Shown piece after piece: positions 28,091-35,133 of a stretch of 64,000 nucleotides of DNA. The notes under the pieces are model-generated. The model was not told where the DNA came from, did no database searches, and worked only from the letters and a program-made list of their open reading frames with translations. Within the stretch, counting starts at the first letter, position 1. Every line of letters begins with the position of its first letter. Location: assembly GCF_002288525.1 (NCBI RefSeq), contig NZ_CP023067.1, forward strand, positions 3,265,001-3,329,000, read 5' to 3'. This DNA is from Sinorhizobium sojae CCBAU 05684 (GTDB taxonomy: Bacteria; Pseudomonadota; Alphaproteobacteria; Rhizobiales; Rhizobiaceae). The translations under genes were made by a program, and so were the position numbers.

Positions 28091-28203
28091 CGCTAAGAGC
28101 GCTGCAGCGCCGCTTGGTCTTCTCGGACGCACGACGGTAGCTGTAGCCCTTAAAGTGCTGCATGTTCTCATCCTTAAATCGGGTGGGAAAGGGAACATGC
28201 AGT
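28091..28203 (-). repeat. RIME-like mosaic repeat abutting leuB
   Basis: This second copy carries the CTGCATGTTCCC block, AGCACTTTAAGG, a GTGCGTCCGAGAAGACC block and CGCTGCAGCGCTCTTA on the minus strand. It lies only 24 nt upstream of the leuB start codon, inside the likely leuB 5' untranslated region. Confidence 0.68.
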
Positions 28204-28227
28204 TGTTTCCCCGCAAGAGGATGATCC

Positions 28228-29340
28228 ATGACTGTGCGCAATCTCTTCCTTCTGCCCGGCGACGGCATCGGCCCGGAAGCCATGGCGGAAGTCCGCAAAA
28301 TCATCGACTACATGAATGCCGAACTTGGTGCCGGCTTCGTGACGGACGAGGGCCTTGTGGGTGGCTCCGCCTATGACGCCCATGGCGCGGCGATCTCGGA
28401 AGGGGACATGGCCAAGGCGCTTGCCGCCGATGCCGTGCTCTTCGGCGCCGTCGGCGGACCGAAATGGGATGCGGTGCCCTATGAGGTGCGGCCGGAGGCG
28501 GGCCTCCTGCGCCTGCGCAAGGATCTCGAGCTCTTCGCCAACCTGCGCCCGGCGATCTGCTATCCCGCGCTTGCCAACGCGTCCTCGTTGAAGCCGGAAC
28601 TGGTCGAGGGTCTCGATATCCTCATCGTGCGCGAACTGACCGGCGGCGTCTATTTCGGCGAGCCGAAGGAGATCATCGACCTCGGCAACGGGCAGAAGCG
28701 GGGCATCGACACCCAAGTCTATCACACCTACGAGATCGAGCGCATCGCCGGCGTCGCCTTCGAGCTGGCGCGCACCCGCAAGAACCGCGTCTGCTCGATG
28801 GAAAAGCGCAACGTCATGAAGTCGGGCGTACTCTGGAACCAGGTGGTTACCGAGACGCACAAGGCGAAATACCCGGATGTCGAGCTCGAGCACATGCTGG
28901 CGGATGCCGGCGGCATGCAGCTCGTGCGCCAGCCGAAGCAGTTCGACGTGATCGTCACCGATAACCTCTTCGGCGACATGCTTTCCGACGTCGCCGCGAT
29001 GCTCACCGGTTCGCTCGGCATGCTGCCGTCGGCCTCGCTCGGCGCGCCGGACGAAAAGACCAGCAAGCGCAAGGCCCTCTACGAGCCGGTGCACGGCTCG
29101 GCTCCTGACATAGCGGGCAAGGGCATCGCCAACCCGATCGCCATGATCGCCTCCTTCGCCATGTGCCTGCGCTATTCGTTCAACCTCGTGAAGGAAGCCG
29201 ACAACCTGGAAAGGGCGATCGCCAACGTGCTCGATAAGGGCATCCGCACCGGCGACATCATGGCAGAAGGCTGCCGCCAGGTCGGCACCGCCGAGATGGG
29301 CGATGCGATCCTAGCCGAATTCAAGGCGCTCCCGGCCTGA
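28228..29340 (+). CDS. leuB: 3-isopropylmalate dehydrogenase
   Basis: This 370-residue enzyme of the isocitrate/isopropylmalate dehydrogenase family performs the oxidative decarboxylation step of leucine biosynthesis in the cytosol. Visible features are the N-terminal [12 protein letters not shown], the [14 protein letters not shown] substrate block, the tyrosine in [11 protein letters not shown] context, the metal-binding [12 protein letters not shown] and the NAD-binding [15 protein letters not shown]. The start has AAGAGGATG upstream. A strong factor-independent terminator follows. Length and sequence are normal for the family. Confidence 0.96.
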   Translation: MTVRNLFLLPGDGIGPEAMAEVRKIIDYMNAELGAGFVTDEGLVGGSAYDAHGAAISEGDMAKALAADAVLFGAVGGPKWDAVPYEVRPEAGLLRLRKDLELFANLRPAICYPALANASSLKPELVEGLDILIVRELTGGVYFGEPKEIIDLGNGQKRGIDTQVYHTYEIERIAGVAFELARTRKNRVCSMEKRNVMKSGVLWNQVVTETHKAKYPDVELEHMLADAGGMQLVRQPKQFDVIVTDNLFGDMLSDVAAMLTGSLGMLPSASLGAPDEKTSKRKALYEPVHGSAPDIAGKGIANPIAMIASFAMCLRYSFNLVKEADNLERAIANVLDKGIRTGDIMAEGCRQVGTAEMGDAILAEFKALPA

Positions 29341-29368
29341 GAGTATTTCCGTTCCAATCCGCGAAAGG

Positions 29369-29398
29369 ACACCTCCGGTCACCACCGGGGGTGTTTTC
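29369..29398 (+). terminator. intrinsic terminator of leuB
   Basis: ACACCTCCGGT and ACCGGGGGTGT form an 11-bp stem with one G-U pair and a CACC loop, followed by TTTTCGT. It lies 29 nt after the leuB stop codon. Confidence 0.85.
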
Positions 29399-29465
29399 GT
29401 CCGTGGCCCCTTGAATTCGTGCAATTCGCCTTCAAATCCATGATAGCCACAATGGATGGAGTGAA

Positions 29466-30170
29466 ATGCGCTTACCACTTTCCAGCACCGCCTGGATCCT
29501 GCTGACGACCATCGTTCTGATGCTTGCTTTGATGCCGCTCGATCCGCATCTGGCGGAATGGGCGCAGGACCTGCCCGAAGGCGTCGTCGACTTCAATGAG
29601 GCGATCACCGATTTCGGCACCTTTGGCTGGATGATCTATGGGTCCATCTTCCTGATGATCGTTGCCTTCATTGCCAGACGCACCGCGCAGGGCGAGACGG
29701 TGCGGCAGCGAGCGCGAACGGTGCGAAGTCTTTCCGCCTATTTCCTCCTGACGATCGGTACCGCCAGTGTGCTCGTTCACGGGCTGAAGTTCCTGATCGG
29801 CCGCGCCCGTCCGGAGCTTCTGGAGGACTATGGCGCCTATAGTCTGACGCCTTTCGCCGGCGAGCACGTGTTCGAGAGTTTCCCCTCCGGCCACTCGACC
29901 GCAGCCGGCGCCCTGTTCGGGGCCTTTGCGATGCTGATGCCGCAGTTCCGGCCGCTATTCTTCGTCTTCGCTATGACCATCGGCACCTCGCGCGTGATCG
30001 TCGGCGCTCATTACCCGAGCGACGTGGCCGCCGGCCTGCTGCTCGGTCTCTGGACAGCGGTGATGGTTGCCTTCCTCTTCGCCCGGCAGGGCTGGCACTT
30101 CCGATGGGGTGCCAACGGCTGGCCGGTGTCCAAGACCGCGCAAACCGCTGCGCAGGACAAGCCCCAATAA
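29466..30170 (+). CDS. PAP2-superfamily membrane phosphatase
   Basis: This 234-residue integral membrane protein has about five or six hydrophobic segments. It carries all three PAP2 phosphatase motifs: KFLIGRARP (residues 108-116), PSGHS (140-144, with the catalytic-site histidine) and SRVIVGAHYPSD (175-186, with the nucleophilic histidine). Such enzymes dephosphorylate lipid phosphates, e.g. undecaprenyl pyrophosphate, phosphatidic acid or lipid A phosphates, on the outer face of the inner membrane. Nothing in the neighbourhood (leuB, asd) points to one substrate. Confidence 0.85.
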   Translation: MRLPLSSTAWILLTTIVLMLALMPLDPHLAEWAQDLPEGVVDFNEAITDFGTFGWMIYGSIFLMIVAFIARRTAQGETVRQRARTVRSLSAYFLLTIGTASVLVHGLKFLIGRARPELLEDYGAYSLTPFAGEHVFESFPSGHSTAAGALFGAFAMLMPQFRPLFFVFAMTIGTSRVIVGAHYPSDVAAGLLLGLWTAVMVAFLFARQGWHFRWGANGWPVSKTAQTAAQDKPQ

Positions 30171-30173
30171 AAA

Positions 30174-30197
30174 GCCGGCGCGGAAGGCCGCGCCGGA
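30174..30197. terminator. strong GC hairpin after the PAP2 gene
   Basis: CCGGCGCGG and CCGCGCCGG form a perfect 9-bp stem with a 4-nt AAGG loop, 4 nt after the stop codon. No U tract follows, so it may act as an mRNA-stabilising hairpin or a weak terminator. Confidence 0.5.
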
Positions 30198-30219
30198 AGT
30201 GGGAGAGGTCTCTAGCAGC

Positions 30220-30250
30220 CGCGCGCCTGATAAGACGCGCGGCGCGGTAG
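30220..30250 (-). repeat. RIME-like repeat fragment
   Basis: GCGCGCCTGATAAGACGCGCGGCGCGGTAG matches the terminal block of the mosaic repeats at 27822 and 31828. Confidence 0.5.
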
Positions 30251-30398
30251 TCTCGAACGAAGAGGATGTCAGAAAAGCGCCTGCGGAGGCAGGGATGCTT
30301 TCGTTCTATGACTTTAGTCTAATGCGGCGATCGTCGAAACGGGACGTGCCAATCGGTCCTTTGGCTCTCGGAGAATTGATGCCAGGCGCCGTCTGCGG

Positions 30399-30427
30399 CT
30401 TGACTCTTGCCGAAAAGCCGGTAAGAG
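30399..30427 (+). promoter_or_regulatory. possible promoter of the asd leader
   Basis: CTTGAC (30399-30404) matches the rhizobial -35 consensus. A 17-nt spacer leads to TAAGAG, a poor -10. A transcript from here would start just before the small leader ORF at 30451. Confidence 0.35.
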
Positions 30428-30450
30428 CAGCGGCGAACGAGGAAGCCGCC

Positions 30451-30570
30451 ATGGGACCCATTCTTGCGTCCATCGCTCAGCCGATCCTGCCGGCCCATGC
30501 CGCCGGGCGGGTTCGCCTTTACTCGCTCGCCAGCAAAACAACGGCCAAAACGACGACGAAAACCGTCTGA
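30451..30570 (+). CDS. small Thr/Lys-rich ORF upstream of asd, candidate leader peptide
   Basis: This 39-codon ORF has a good ribosome binding site (GAGGAA, 7 nt before ATG) and lies between a possible promoter and asd. Its last eleven sense codons read KTTAKTTTKTV: three Lys and six Thr, both end products of the pathway that Asd feeds. It is followed by a 7-bp TCCCCGG/CCGGGGA hairpin (30592-30610) before asd. That is the layout of an amino acid-responsive leader, but there is no clear U-tract terminator, and a short ORF of this size can occur by chance. I give it as a candidate only. Confidence 0.4.
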   Translation: MGPILASIAQPILPAHAAGRVRLYSLASKTTAKTTTKTV

Positions 30571-30591
30571 CGTCTCTGGCCCTCCGCTCTC

Positions 30592-30610
30592 TCCCCGGTA
30601 AGGCCGGGGA
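30592..30610 (+). promoter_or_regulatory. hairpin in the asd 5' region
   Basis: TCCCCGG-TAAGG-CCGGGGA forms a 7-bp stem 22 nt after the small ORF. TCCCC at 30640-30644 could pair alternatively with its right arm. It lies 73 nt before the asd start. Confidence 0.45.
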
Positions 30611-30682
30611 TAGGAACCTCGCGGGCGGAACCGCGCGGCTCCCCTCCACCAGACGAGGAGAGACAGAAAGAGAGCTTTGATC

Positions 30683-31717
30683 ATGGGTTTCAAGATTGCA
30701 GTCGCAGGCGCCACCGGCAATGTCGGCCGGGAAATGCTGAACATCCTTTCAGAACGTGGGTTTCCTGCAGCAGAGGTTGTGGCGCTCGCCTCCTCGCGTT
30801 CCATCGGCACCGAGGTCTCCTACGGCGACAAGACGCTGAAGGTCTCCAATCTCGAAACCTATGATTTCTCCGATACGGACATATGCCTGATGTCGGCCGG
30901 CGGCGCGGTTTCGCTGAAATACTCGCCGAAGATCGGTCAGCAGGGCTGCGTCGTGATCGACAACTCCTCCGCGTGGCGCTACGACGCCGAGGTGCCGCTG
31001 ATCGTGCCGGAGGTCAATCCGGATGCGATCTCCGGCTTCACCAAGAAGAACATCATCGCCAACCCGAATTGCTCGACCGCCCAGCTCGTCGTCGCGCTGA
31101 AGCCGCTGCACGACCACGCTACGATCAAGCGCGTGGTGGTCTCAACCTATCAGTCGGTTTCCGGTGCCGGTAAGGACGGCATGGACGAACTCTTCAATCA
31201 GACGCGCGCTGTCTTCGTGGCCGATCCGATCGAGAGCAGGAAGTTCACCAAGCGCATCGCCTTCAACGTCATTCCGCATATCGACGTCTTCATGGAGGAC
31301 GGCTACACCAAGGAAGAGTGGAAGGTCCTCGCCGAAACGAAGAAGATGCTCGACCCGAAGATCAAGGTGACCTGCACGGCCGTGCGCGTTCCGGTCTTCA
31401 TCGGCCATTCGGAATCGGTCAATATCGAGTTCGAAAAGGAAATCACCGCAGAGGAGGCGCGCGAAATCTTGCGCGAGGCACCGGGTTGCCTGGTCGTCGA
31501 CAAGCGCGAGAACGGCGGCTACGTGACGCCCTATGAATGCGCCGGCGAAGACGCGACCTACATCTCGCGCATCCGCGAGGACGCAACCGTCGAGAACGGT
31601 CTCAACATGTGGATCGTCTCCGACAACCTGCGCAAGGGTGCGGCACTCAATGCCGTCCAGATTGCCGAGCTTTTGGTCAATCGCGGCCTGATCAGGCCGC
31701 GCAGCAAAGCTGCCTGA
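30683..31717 (+). CDS. asd: aspartate-semialdehyde dehydrogenase
   Basis: This 344-residue enzyme reduces aspartyl-4-phosphate to aspartate semialdehyde with NADPH, the branch-point step to lysine/diaminopimelate, threonine and methionine. Features are the N-terminal KIAVAGATGNVGREM cofactor loop, the nucleophilic cysteine at residue 130 in NPNCSTAQ and the C-terminal block RVPVFIGHSES. I use the ATG at 30683; a TTG two codons earlier is less likely. The 510-bp region upstream contains a small Thr/Lys-rich ORF and a hairpin that may regulate it. Confidence 0.95.
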   Translation: MGFKIAVAGATGNVGREMLNILSERGFPAAEVVALASSRSIGTEVSYGDKTLKVSNLETYDFSDTDICLMSAGGAVSLKYSPKIGQQGCVVIDNSSAWRYDAEVPLIVPEVNPDAISGFTKKNIIANPNCSTAQLVVALKPLHDHATIKRVVVSTYQSVSGAGKDGMDELFNQTRAVFVADPIESRKFTKRIAFNVIPHIDVFMEDGYTKEEWKVLAETKKMLDPKIKVTCTAVRVPVFIGHSESVNIEFEKEITAEEAREILREAPGCLVVDKRENGGYVTPYECAGEDATYISRIREDATVENGLNMWIVSDNLRKGAALNAVQIAELLVNRGLIRPRSKAA

Positions 31718-31827
31718 GGCGACGAGTCACGACCCCCGCCCGGATCGCATGGACCGGATGGGCGTGCGAAATATGGCAGAGCGGGGAAGGCCGGCAATTC
31801 TCCTTGCGCCTCCCGCTCCAGCTTGCA

Positions 31828-31930
31828 CTGCATGTCTCCTCAAATCGACCTCGATTTGAAGGCAAAGACATGCAGCAATTCAAAGCCTATGGCGACTTTT
31901 GCGCGTCTGACAGGACGGGCGGCGCCGTAG
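31828..31930 (+). repeat. RIME-like mosaic repeat, fullest copy
   Basis: An inverted pair CTGCATGTCT...AGACATGCAG encloses the palindrome TCAAATCGACCTCGATTTGA. It is followed by AATTCAAAG, GCGCGTCTGACAGGACG and GGCGCCGTAG. All other copies in the window can be aligned to it in whole or part. Confidence 0.72.
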
Positions 31931-31946
31931 AATTGGGCCGGCCATG

Positions 31947-31960
31947 GATTCACGTGAAAC
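31947..31960. promoter_or_regulatory. parS: parS-like site, one mismatch in the 14-bp core
   Basis: GATTCACGTGAAAC differs from the parS core GTTTCACGTGAAAC at one base. It is flanked on both sides by CCATGG (31942-31965). It lies about 27 kb from parB. Confidence 0.5.
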
Positions 31961-32042
31961 CATGGCCGTTCCGGAAGACGGCCAGGCCGGCCGGTTTCAG
32001 CATTTTCTTGGACACAACAGACGGGCAATCACGGGGTATCTT

Positions 32043-32864
32043 ATGTACAGGATGAAGCGCACAGCGGCGGGGCTCGCGGCCCTCATCTCAATGGCGGTCC
32101 TTCCCGCGGCCGCTTTCGCGGCGCAATGCGGCAATGACGGCGGCCGGTTTTCGGCCTGGGTGCAAGAGTTCAAGCGCGAGGCCGCCGGCAACGGCATCAG
32201 CCAATCGGTGCTAGACCAGGCGCTCAGCGGCGTTTCCTACAGCCGGGCAACCATTCGCGCCGACCGAGGGCAGAAGAGCTTCAAGCTCTCGCTCGACCAG
32301 TTCATGCAGAAGCGGGGTGGTCAGGTGATCATTTCGCGCGGCAGGAAGATGCGCGCGCAGAATGCCAAGCTCTTCGACTCGATCGAACGGCGCTACGGTG
32401 TCCCGGCCGGTCCGCTGATCGCCATCTGGGGCATGGAGACCGGCTTTGGCTCGTTCCTCGGCAAGGAACACACGCTGTCCGCCGTGGCCACCCTGGCCTA
32501 TGACTGCCGCCGCTCCGCCTATTTCACCGAACAGCTCTACGCTGCCCTGCAGCTTGTCGGCCGCGGCGACCTGAGCCCCTCTGCCCGCGGCGCCGCGCAT
32601 GGCGAAATCGGTCAGACGCAGTTCCTGCCGCTGAACGTGCTGAGATATGGTGTCGATGGCGACGGCGACGGACATATCGACATGGTCCGCTCCAAGACGG
32701 ACGCGCTGGCCTCGACCGCGAACTTCCTGCGCGGGCATGGATGGCAGCCGGGCGCCGGCTACCGGCCCGGCGAGCCGAACTTCGTCGCCATCCAGGGTTG
32801 GAACGCCGCCAGCGTCTACCAGCAGGCGATCGCCATCATCGCCTCCGAGATCGACGGCGACTGA
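32043..32864 (+). CDS. lytic murein transglycosylase, MltB-like (SLT_2 family)
   Basis: This 273-residue periplasmic enzyme has a signal peptide (about residues 1-27, ending AAAFA). The catalytic glutamate is at about residue 132 in AIWGMETGFGS, and GEIGQTQFLPLNVL with DGDGDGHID follows, as in MltB/Slt35. It cleaves peptidoglycan glycan strands to 1,6-anhydromuropeptides. Unlike E. coli MltB, no lipobox cysteine is placed correctly, so it is probably soluble; it also lacks a C-terminal peptidoglycan-binding domain. The ATG at 32043 precedes a second ATG at 32052; either could be used. Confidence 0.85.
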   Translation: MYRMKRTAAGLAALISMAVLPAAAFAAQCGNDGGRFSAWVQEFKREAAGNGISQSVLDQALSGVSYSRATIRADRGQKSFKLSLDQFMQKRGGQVIISRGRKMRAQNAKLFDSIERRYGVPAGPLIAIWGMETGFGSFLGKEHTLSAVATLAYDCRRSAYFTEQLYAALQLVGRGDLSPSARGAAHGEIGQTQFLPLNVLRYGVDGDGDGHIDMVRSKTDALASTANFLRGHGWQPGAGYRPGEPNFVAIQGWNAASVYQQAIAIIASEIDGD

Positions 32865-32890
32865 GAGGAACCGATCCCGGGGGCGATTTT

Positions 32891-32940
32891 CCCCTCATCC
32901 GGCCTGCCGGCCACCCTCTCCCCGCAAGCGGGGCGAGGAG
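32891..32940. repeat. C/G-rich palindrome (family 1)
   Basis: CCCCTCATCCGGCCTGCCGGCC is followed by CTCTCCCCGC-AA-GCGGGGCGAG, 3' of the transglycosylase gene and between convergent genes. It may act as terminator. Confidence 0.6.
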
Positions 32941-32972
32941 GCCCGCGGAAATAGCCGCTTATCGTGATGAGA

Positions 32973-33050
32973 CGCTACAACGTCGTACGTCTTTTCAGAC
33001 GCGCAAACCTGCGCGATCGAGCTTTCCAAAATCGGATCCGATTTTGGGCC
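32973..33050 (-). repeat. RIME-like fragment with a 22-bp perfect palindrome
   Basis: The block TACGTCTTTTCAGACGCGC matches the mosaic repeats. It is followed by a perfect 22-bp palindrome at 33026-33047 with the arms CCAAAATCGGA and TCCGATTTTGG. Confidence 0.6.
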
Positions 33051-33084
33051 GATGCGCCAAGCTCGAATGGAACGGCTTCCTTGC

Positions 33085-33732
33085 TCACAATCCGGGCCGG
33101 GCGAAATCGCCGGTCTTCGCATCCATGACCCAAAGCTCGCCGGTCGAGATATCGAACCACGCGCCATGGAGCCGCAGCTTGCCCTTGGCCTCGAGAACCT
33201 GCACGCAAGGAAAGGTCCTCAGATTGGCCACCGAATTGCGGATCGACACGCGCTCGAGCGACCGCTGGCGTTCCGCTGGGGTCATGCACTCGTTGCTCTG
33301 GATCTGTTCGGCAGCGGGCTTCAGCAGGTGCATCCAGCGACCGATGAAATCGCCGGGAGAGAGCGGCTCCGCATCCGGGTCGAGCGCCGCCTTGATGCCG
33401 CCGCAACGACCGTGGCCCATGATCACGATGTCGCTGACGCGCAGGGACTGGACGGCAAATTCCAGAGCGGCGGAGGTCGAGTGATAGTGCCCGTCCGGCT
33501 CGTAGGGCGGCATCATATTCGCAACATTGCGGACGACGAAGAGCTCCCCCGGCCCGCTGTCGAAGATTGTCTCCGGCGCGGCGCGAGAATCGCAACAGGC
33601 GATCACCATCGTCGTCGGCTTCTGTCCGCTCTCGGCGAGCGTCCGATAGCGTTGCTGCTGTTCGCTGAAACGGCCCCCCATGAAATTGCGGTAGCCGGTC
33701 AGGAGATGTTCCGGAAAGCTCTGCTTCTCCAT
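33085..33732 (-). CDS. beta-class carbonic anhydrase
   Basis: This 215-residue enzyme hydrates CO2 to bicarbonate. The zinc ligands of the beta class are all visible: Cys47 in the ACCDSR motif (with the Asp48/Arg50 dyad), His107 and Cys110 in MGHGRCGG. The N-terminal segment with FSEQQQRYRTLAESGQ and the length fit the bacterial Can/CynT-like cytosolic enzymes. No signal peptide is present. It is monocistronic and faces the transglycosylase gene across a palindrome-rich spacer. Confidence 0.93.
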   Translation of the reverse strand: MEKQSFPEHLLTGYRNFMGGRFSEQQQRYRTLAESGQKPTTMVIACCDSRAAPETIFDSGPGELFVVRNVANMMPPYEPDGHYHSTSAALEFAVQSLRVSDIVIMGHGRCGGIKAALDPDAEPLSPGDFIGRWMHLLKPAAEQIQSNECMTPAERQRSLERVSIRNSVANLRTFPCVQVLEAKGKLRLHGAWFDISTGELWVMDAKTGDFARPGL

Positions 33733-33874
33733 CAGTTACCCCGTGTCATCCACTGCATCGATCATTGTTCCATGGCCTCTCGGGTACCATGGAGCGTCGA
33801 AGTGTTACAGCGCGCTTTGCGTGCCCGAAAGGGTAAATAATCTTCATGAGCCAATTCTTTTGTGCCCGCCCCGC

Positions 33875-34756
33875 CTATTTCCGTCGCATTTGGCCCGGAT
33901 GCATGAGGCGGCGCATCTGCACCATCGCCATCGGCGTCGCCAGGCTCGGGGCGTCCTGTTCGAGCGTCAGCTCGTCGGCGCCGCGCTTGGCGGTGCGCGC
34001 AATGACCTCGAATACGCTGGCGGTGGCCATCTGCAGGGCGCGCTCCTCGGAAAGACCCTGCAGGAGCCGCGCAAGAAAGACGGCCGCGAGCAGGTCCCCC
34101 GCACCGTTCGGCGGATTTTCCACCAGCCGATGCTCCGCAAGCAGGGCATGACGACCGGACAGATAGAGATTGCCCGTGCCGCCGTTCATCATCGCGACCG
34201 CCGATGTGACGAGCACCCGCGGCGGCCCGAGCCCGAGTGCCGCTTCGAGGATCGCCGCATTCGAGTCGAGTTCCGCACCCGCCAGCCAGGAAAGTTCGAA
34301 ACGGTTCGGCGTCGCCAATGACGCAAGCGGCAGCAGCCGGTCGCGAACGGCGGCGGCGATCTCGGCCGGGATATAGAGCCCGTTCGCATCGCCGATCACC
34401 GGATCGCAAGCGTAGAGAAGATCGGGATTGCGGTGCTTGAGCGCCGTCACCAGTCGTGCGACTCCCTCGGCCTGCCCAGCCGTACCGAGATAGCCGGAAA
34501 GAACCGCCCGCACTTCGCCGATCCAGGGCGCATCGATGATATCGTCGACGATCGACTGGAATTCCGCCTCCGGCATCGTCACCCGCGTCGCGCGGCCATG
34601 ACCGGGATGCCATGACAGAATGACCGTAGGCAGCGCCCAGACCCTGTGCCCGAGCGTCTCCAGTGCGAAAACCGCCGCGCGGTTGCCGACCGTGCCGCGG
34701 ACCACGTGACTGGATATGACGATGACGGCGCCAGGCGCGGCAGGAATTTCAGGCAT
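33875..34756 (-). CDS. pdxY: pyridoxal kinase
   Basis: This 293-residue PfkB/ribokinase-superfamily protein phosphorylates pyridoxal in vitamin B6 salvage. Features are the N-terminal VIVISSHVVRGTVGNRAA, the CDPVIGD motif and the C-terminal NPPNGAGDLLAAVF, the anion-hole sequence in which pyridoxal kinases carry NGAGD in place of the usual GAGD context. The start at 34756 excludes a repeat-derived extension present in the longer frame (to 34903). It lies 142 bp upstream of the carbonic anhydrase gene in the same direction, with no sign of functional linkage. Confidence 0.88.
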   Translation of the reverse strand: MPEIPAAPGAVIVISSHVVRGTVGNRAAVFALETLGHRVWALPTVILSWHPGHGRATRVTMPEAEFQSIVDDIIDAPWIGEVRAVLSGYLGTAGQAEGVARLVTALKHRNPDLLYACDPVIGDANGLYIPAEIAAAVRDRLLPLASLATPNRFELSWLAGAELDSNAAILEAALGLGPPRVLVTSAVAMMNGGTGNLYLSGRHALLAEHRLVENPPNGAGDLLAAVFLARLLQGLSEERALQMATASVFEVIARTAKRGADELTLEQDAPSLATPMAMVQMRRLMHPGQMRRK

Positions 34757-35133
34757 CGGGCGATCCTTGGGCTCTGTTCTACTGCATGTCTGCGGACGTC
34801 GATTATAGACAGGTCGTAGTTCAAAGTGCTGCAGCGACCTTTCCGCGTCTGAGCGAACGCGTGACGTTGTGGCTGTGATCGCCGACTGCCGTGGCCCTGT
34901 CAACGGGATGTTGATCGGGCCGGAAGCCGAGTTCGGTCATGCCCGGCGTTTTCGCTCGTTCGCGCTGTTTTTGGAGAAAAATCTGCAAAACCGCGCCCGA
35001 TTTAAATGGATTTAGGTCTATTCTGCGTGAAATTCTCCAAAAATAGGCTCGATTTTGCCCAAATCCATCATAAAACGATCGCCATCGGCCATGGTTCTGA
35101 TAGGTTCGTCTATCATATTTGGGGAGCGACTTC
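34757..35133. other. intergenic region between pdxY and NAD-GDH gene
   Basis: About 377 bp without a gene. The left part is a mosaic repeat (34781-34867); the right part, from 34975, is AT-rich for this genome and holds the inverted pair ATGGATTT (35006-35013) / AAATCCAT (35061-35068). The latter probably contains the GDH promoter. Confidence 0.55.
34781..34867 (+). repeat. RIME-like mosaic repeat
   Basis: CTGCATGTCTGCGGACGTCGATT, AGTTCAAAGTGCTGCAGCGAC and CCGCGTCTGAGCGAACGCG follow the order of the copy at 31828. It sits just upstream of pdxY. Confidence 0.62.

Larger units (their letters stand above)
27746..28227. other. intergenic region dcp-leuB, two RIME-like repeats
   Basis: About 480 bp lack a credible gene. 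Two mosaic repeats in the same orientation fill half of it (27822-27936 and 28091-28203), the second ending 24 nt before leuB. The rest should hold the divergent dcp and leuB promoters; I cannot place them reliably. Confidence 0.6.
31718..32042. other. intergenic region asd - mltB-like gene
   Basis: About 325 bp without a credible gene hold a complete mosaic repeat (31828-31930) and a parS-like site (31947-31960). No clear terminator for asd was recognised. Confidence 0.55.

Noticed and set aside
30067-30450. Longer reading of the small ORF before asd, running back into the PAP2 gene
   Set aside because: The upstream part overlaps the PAP2 coding sequence and a repeat fragment. Only the last 39 codons have a ribosome binding site and a suggestive composition.
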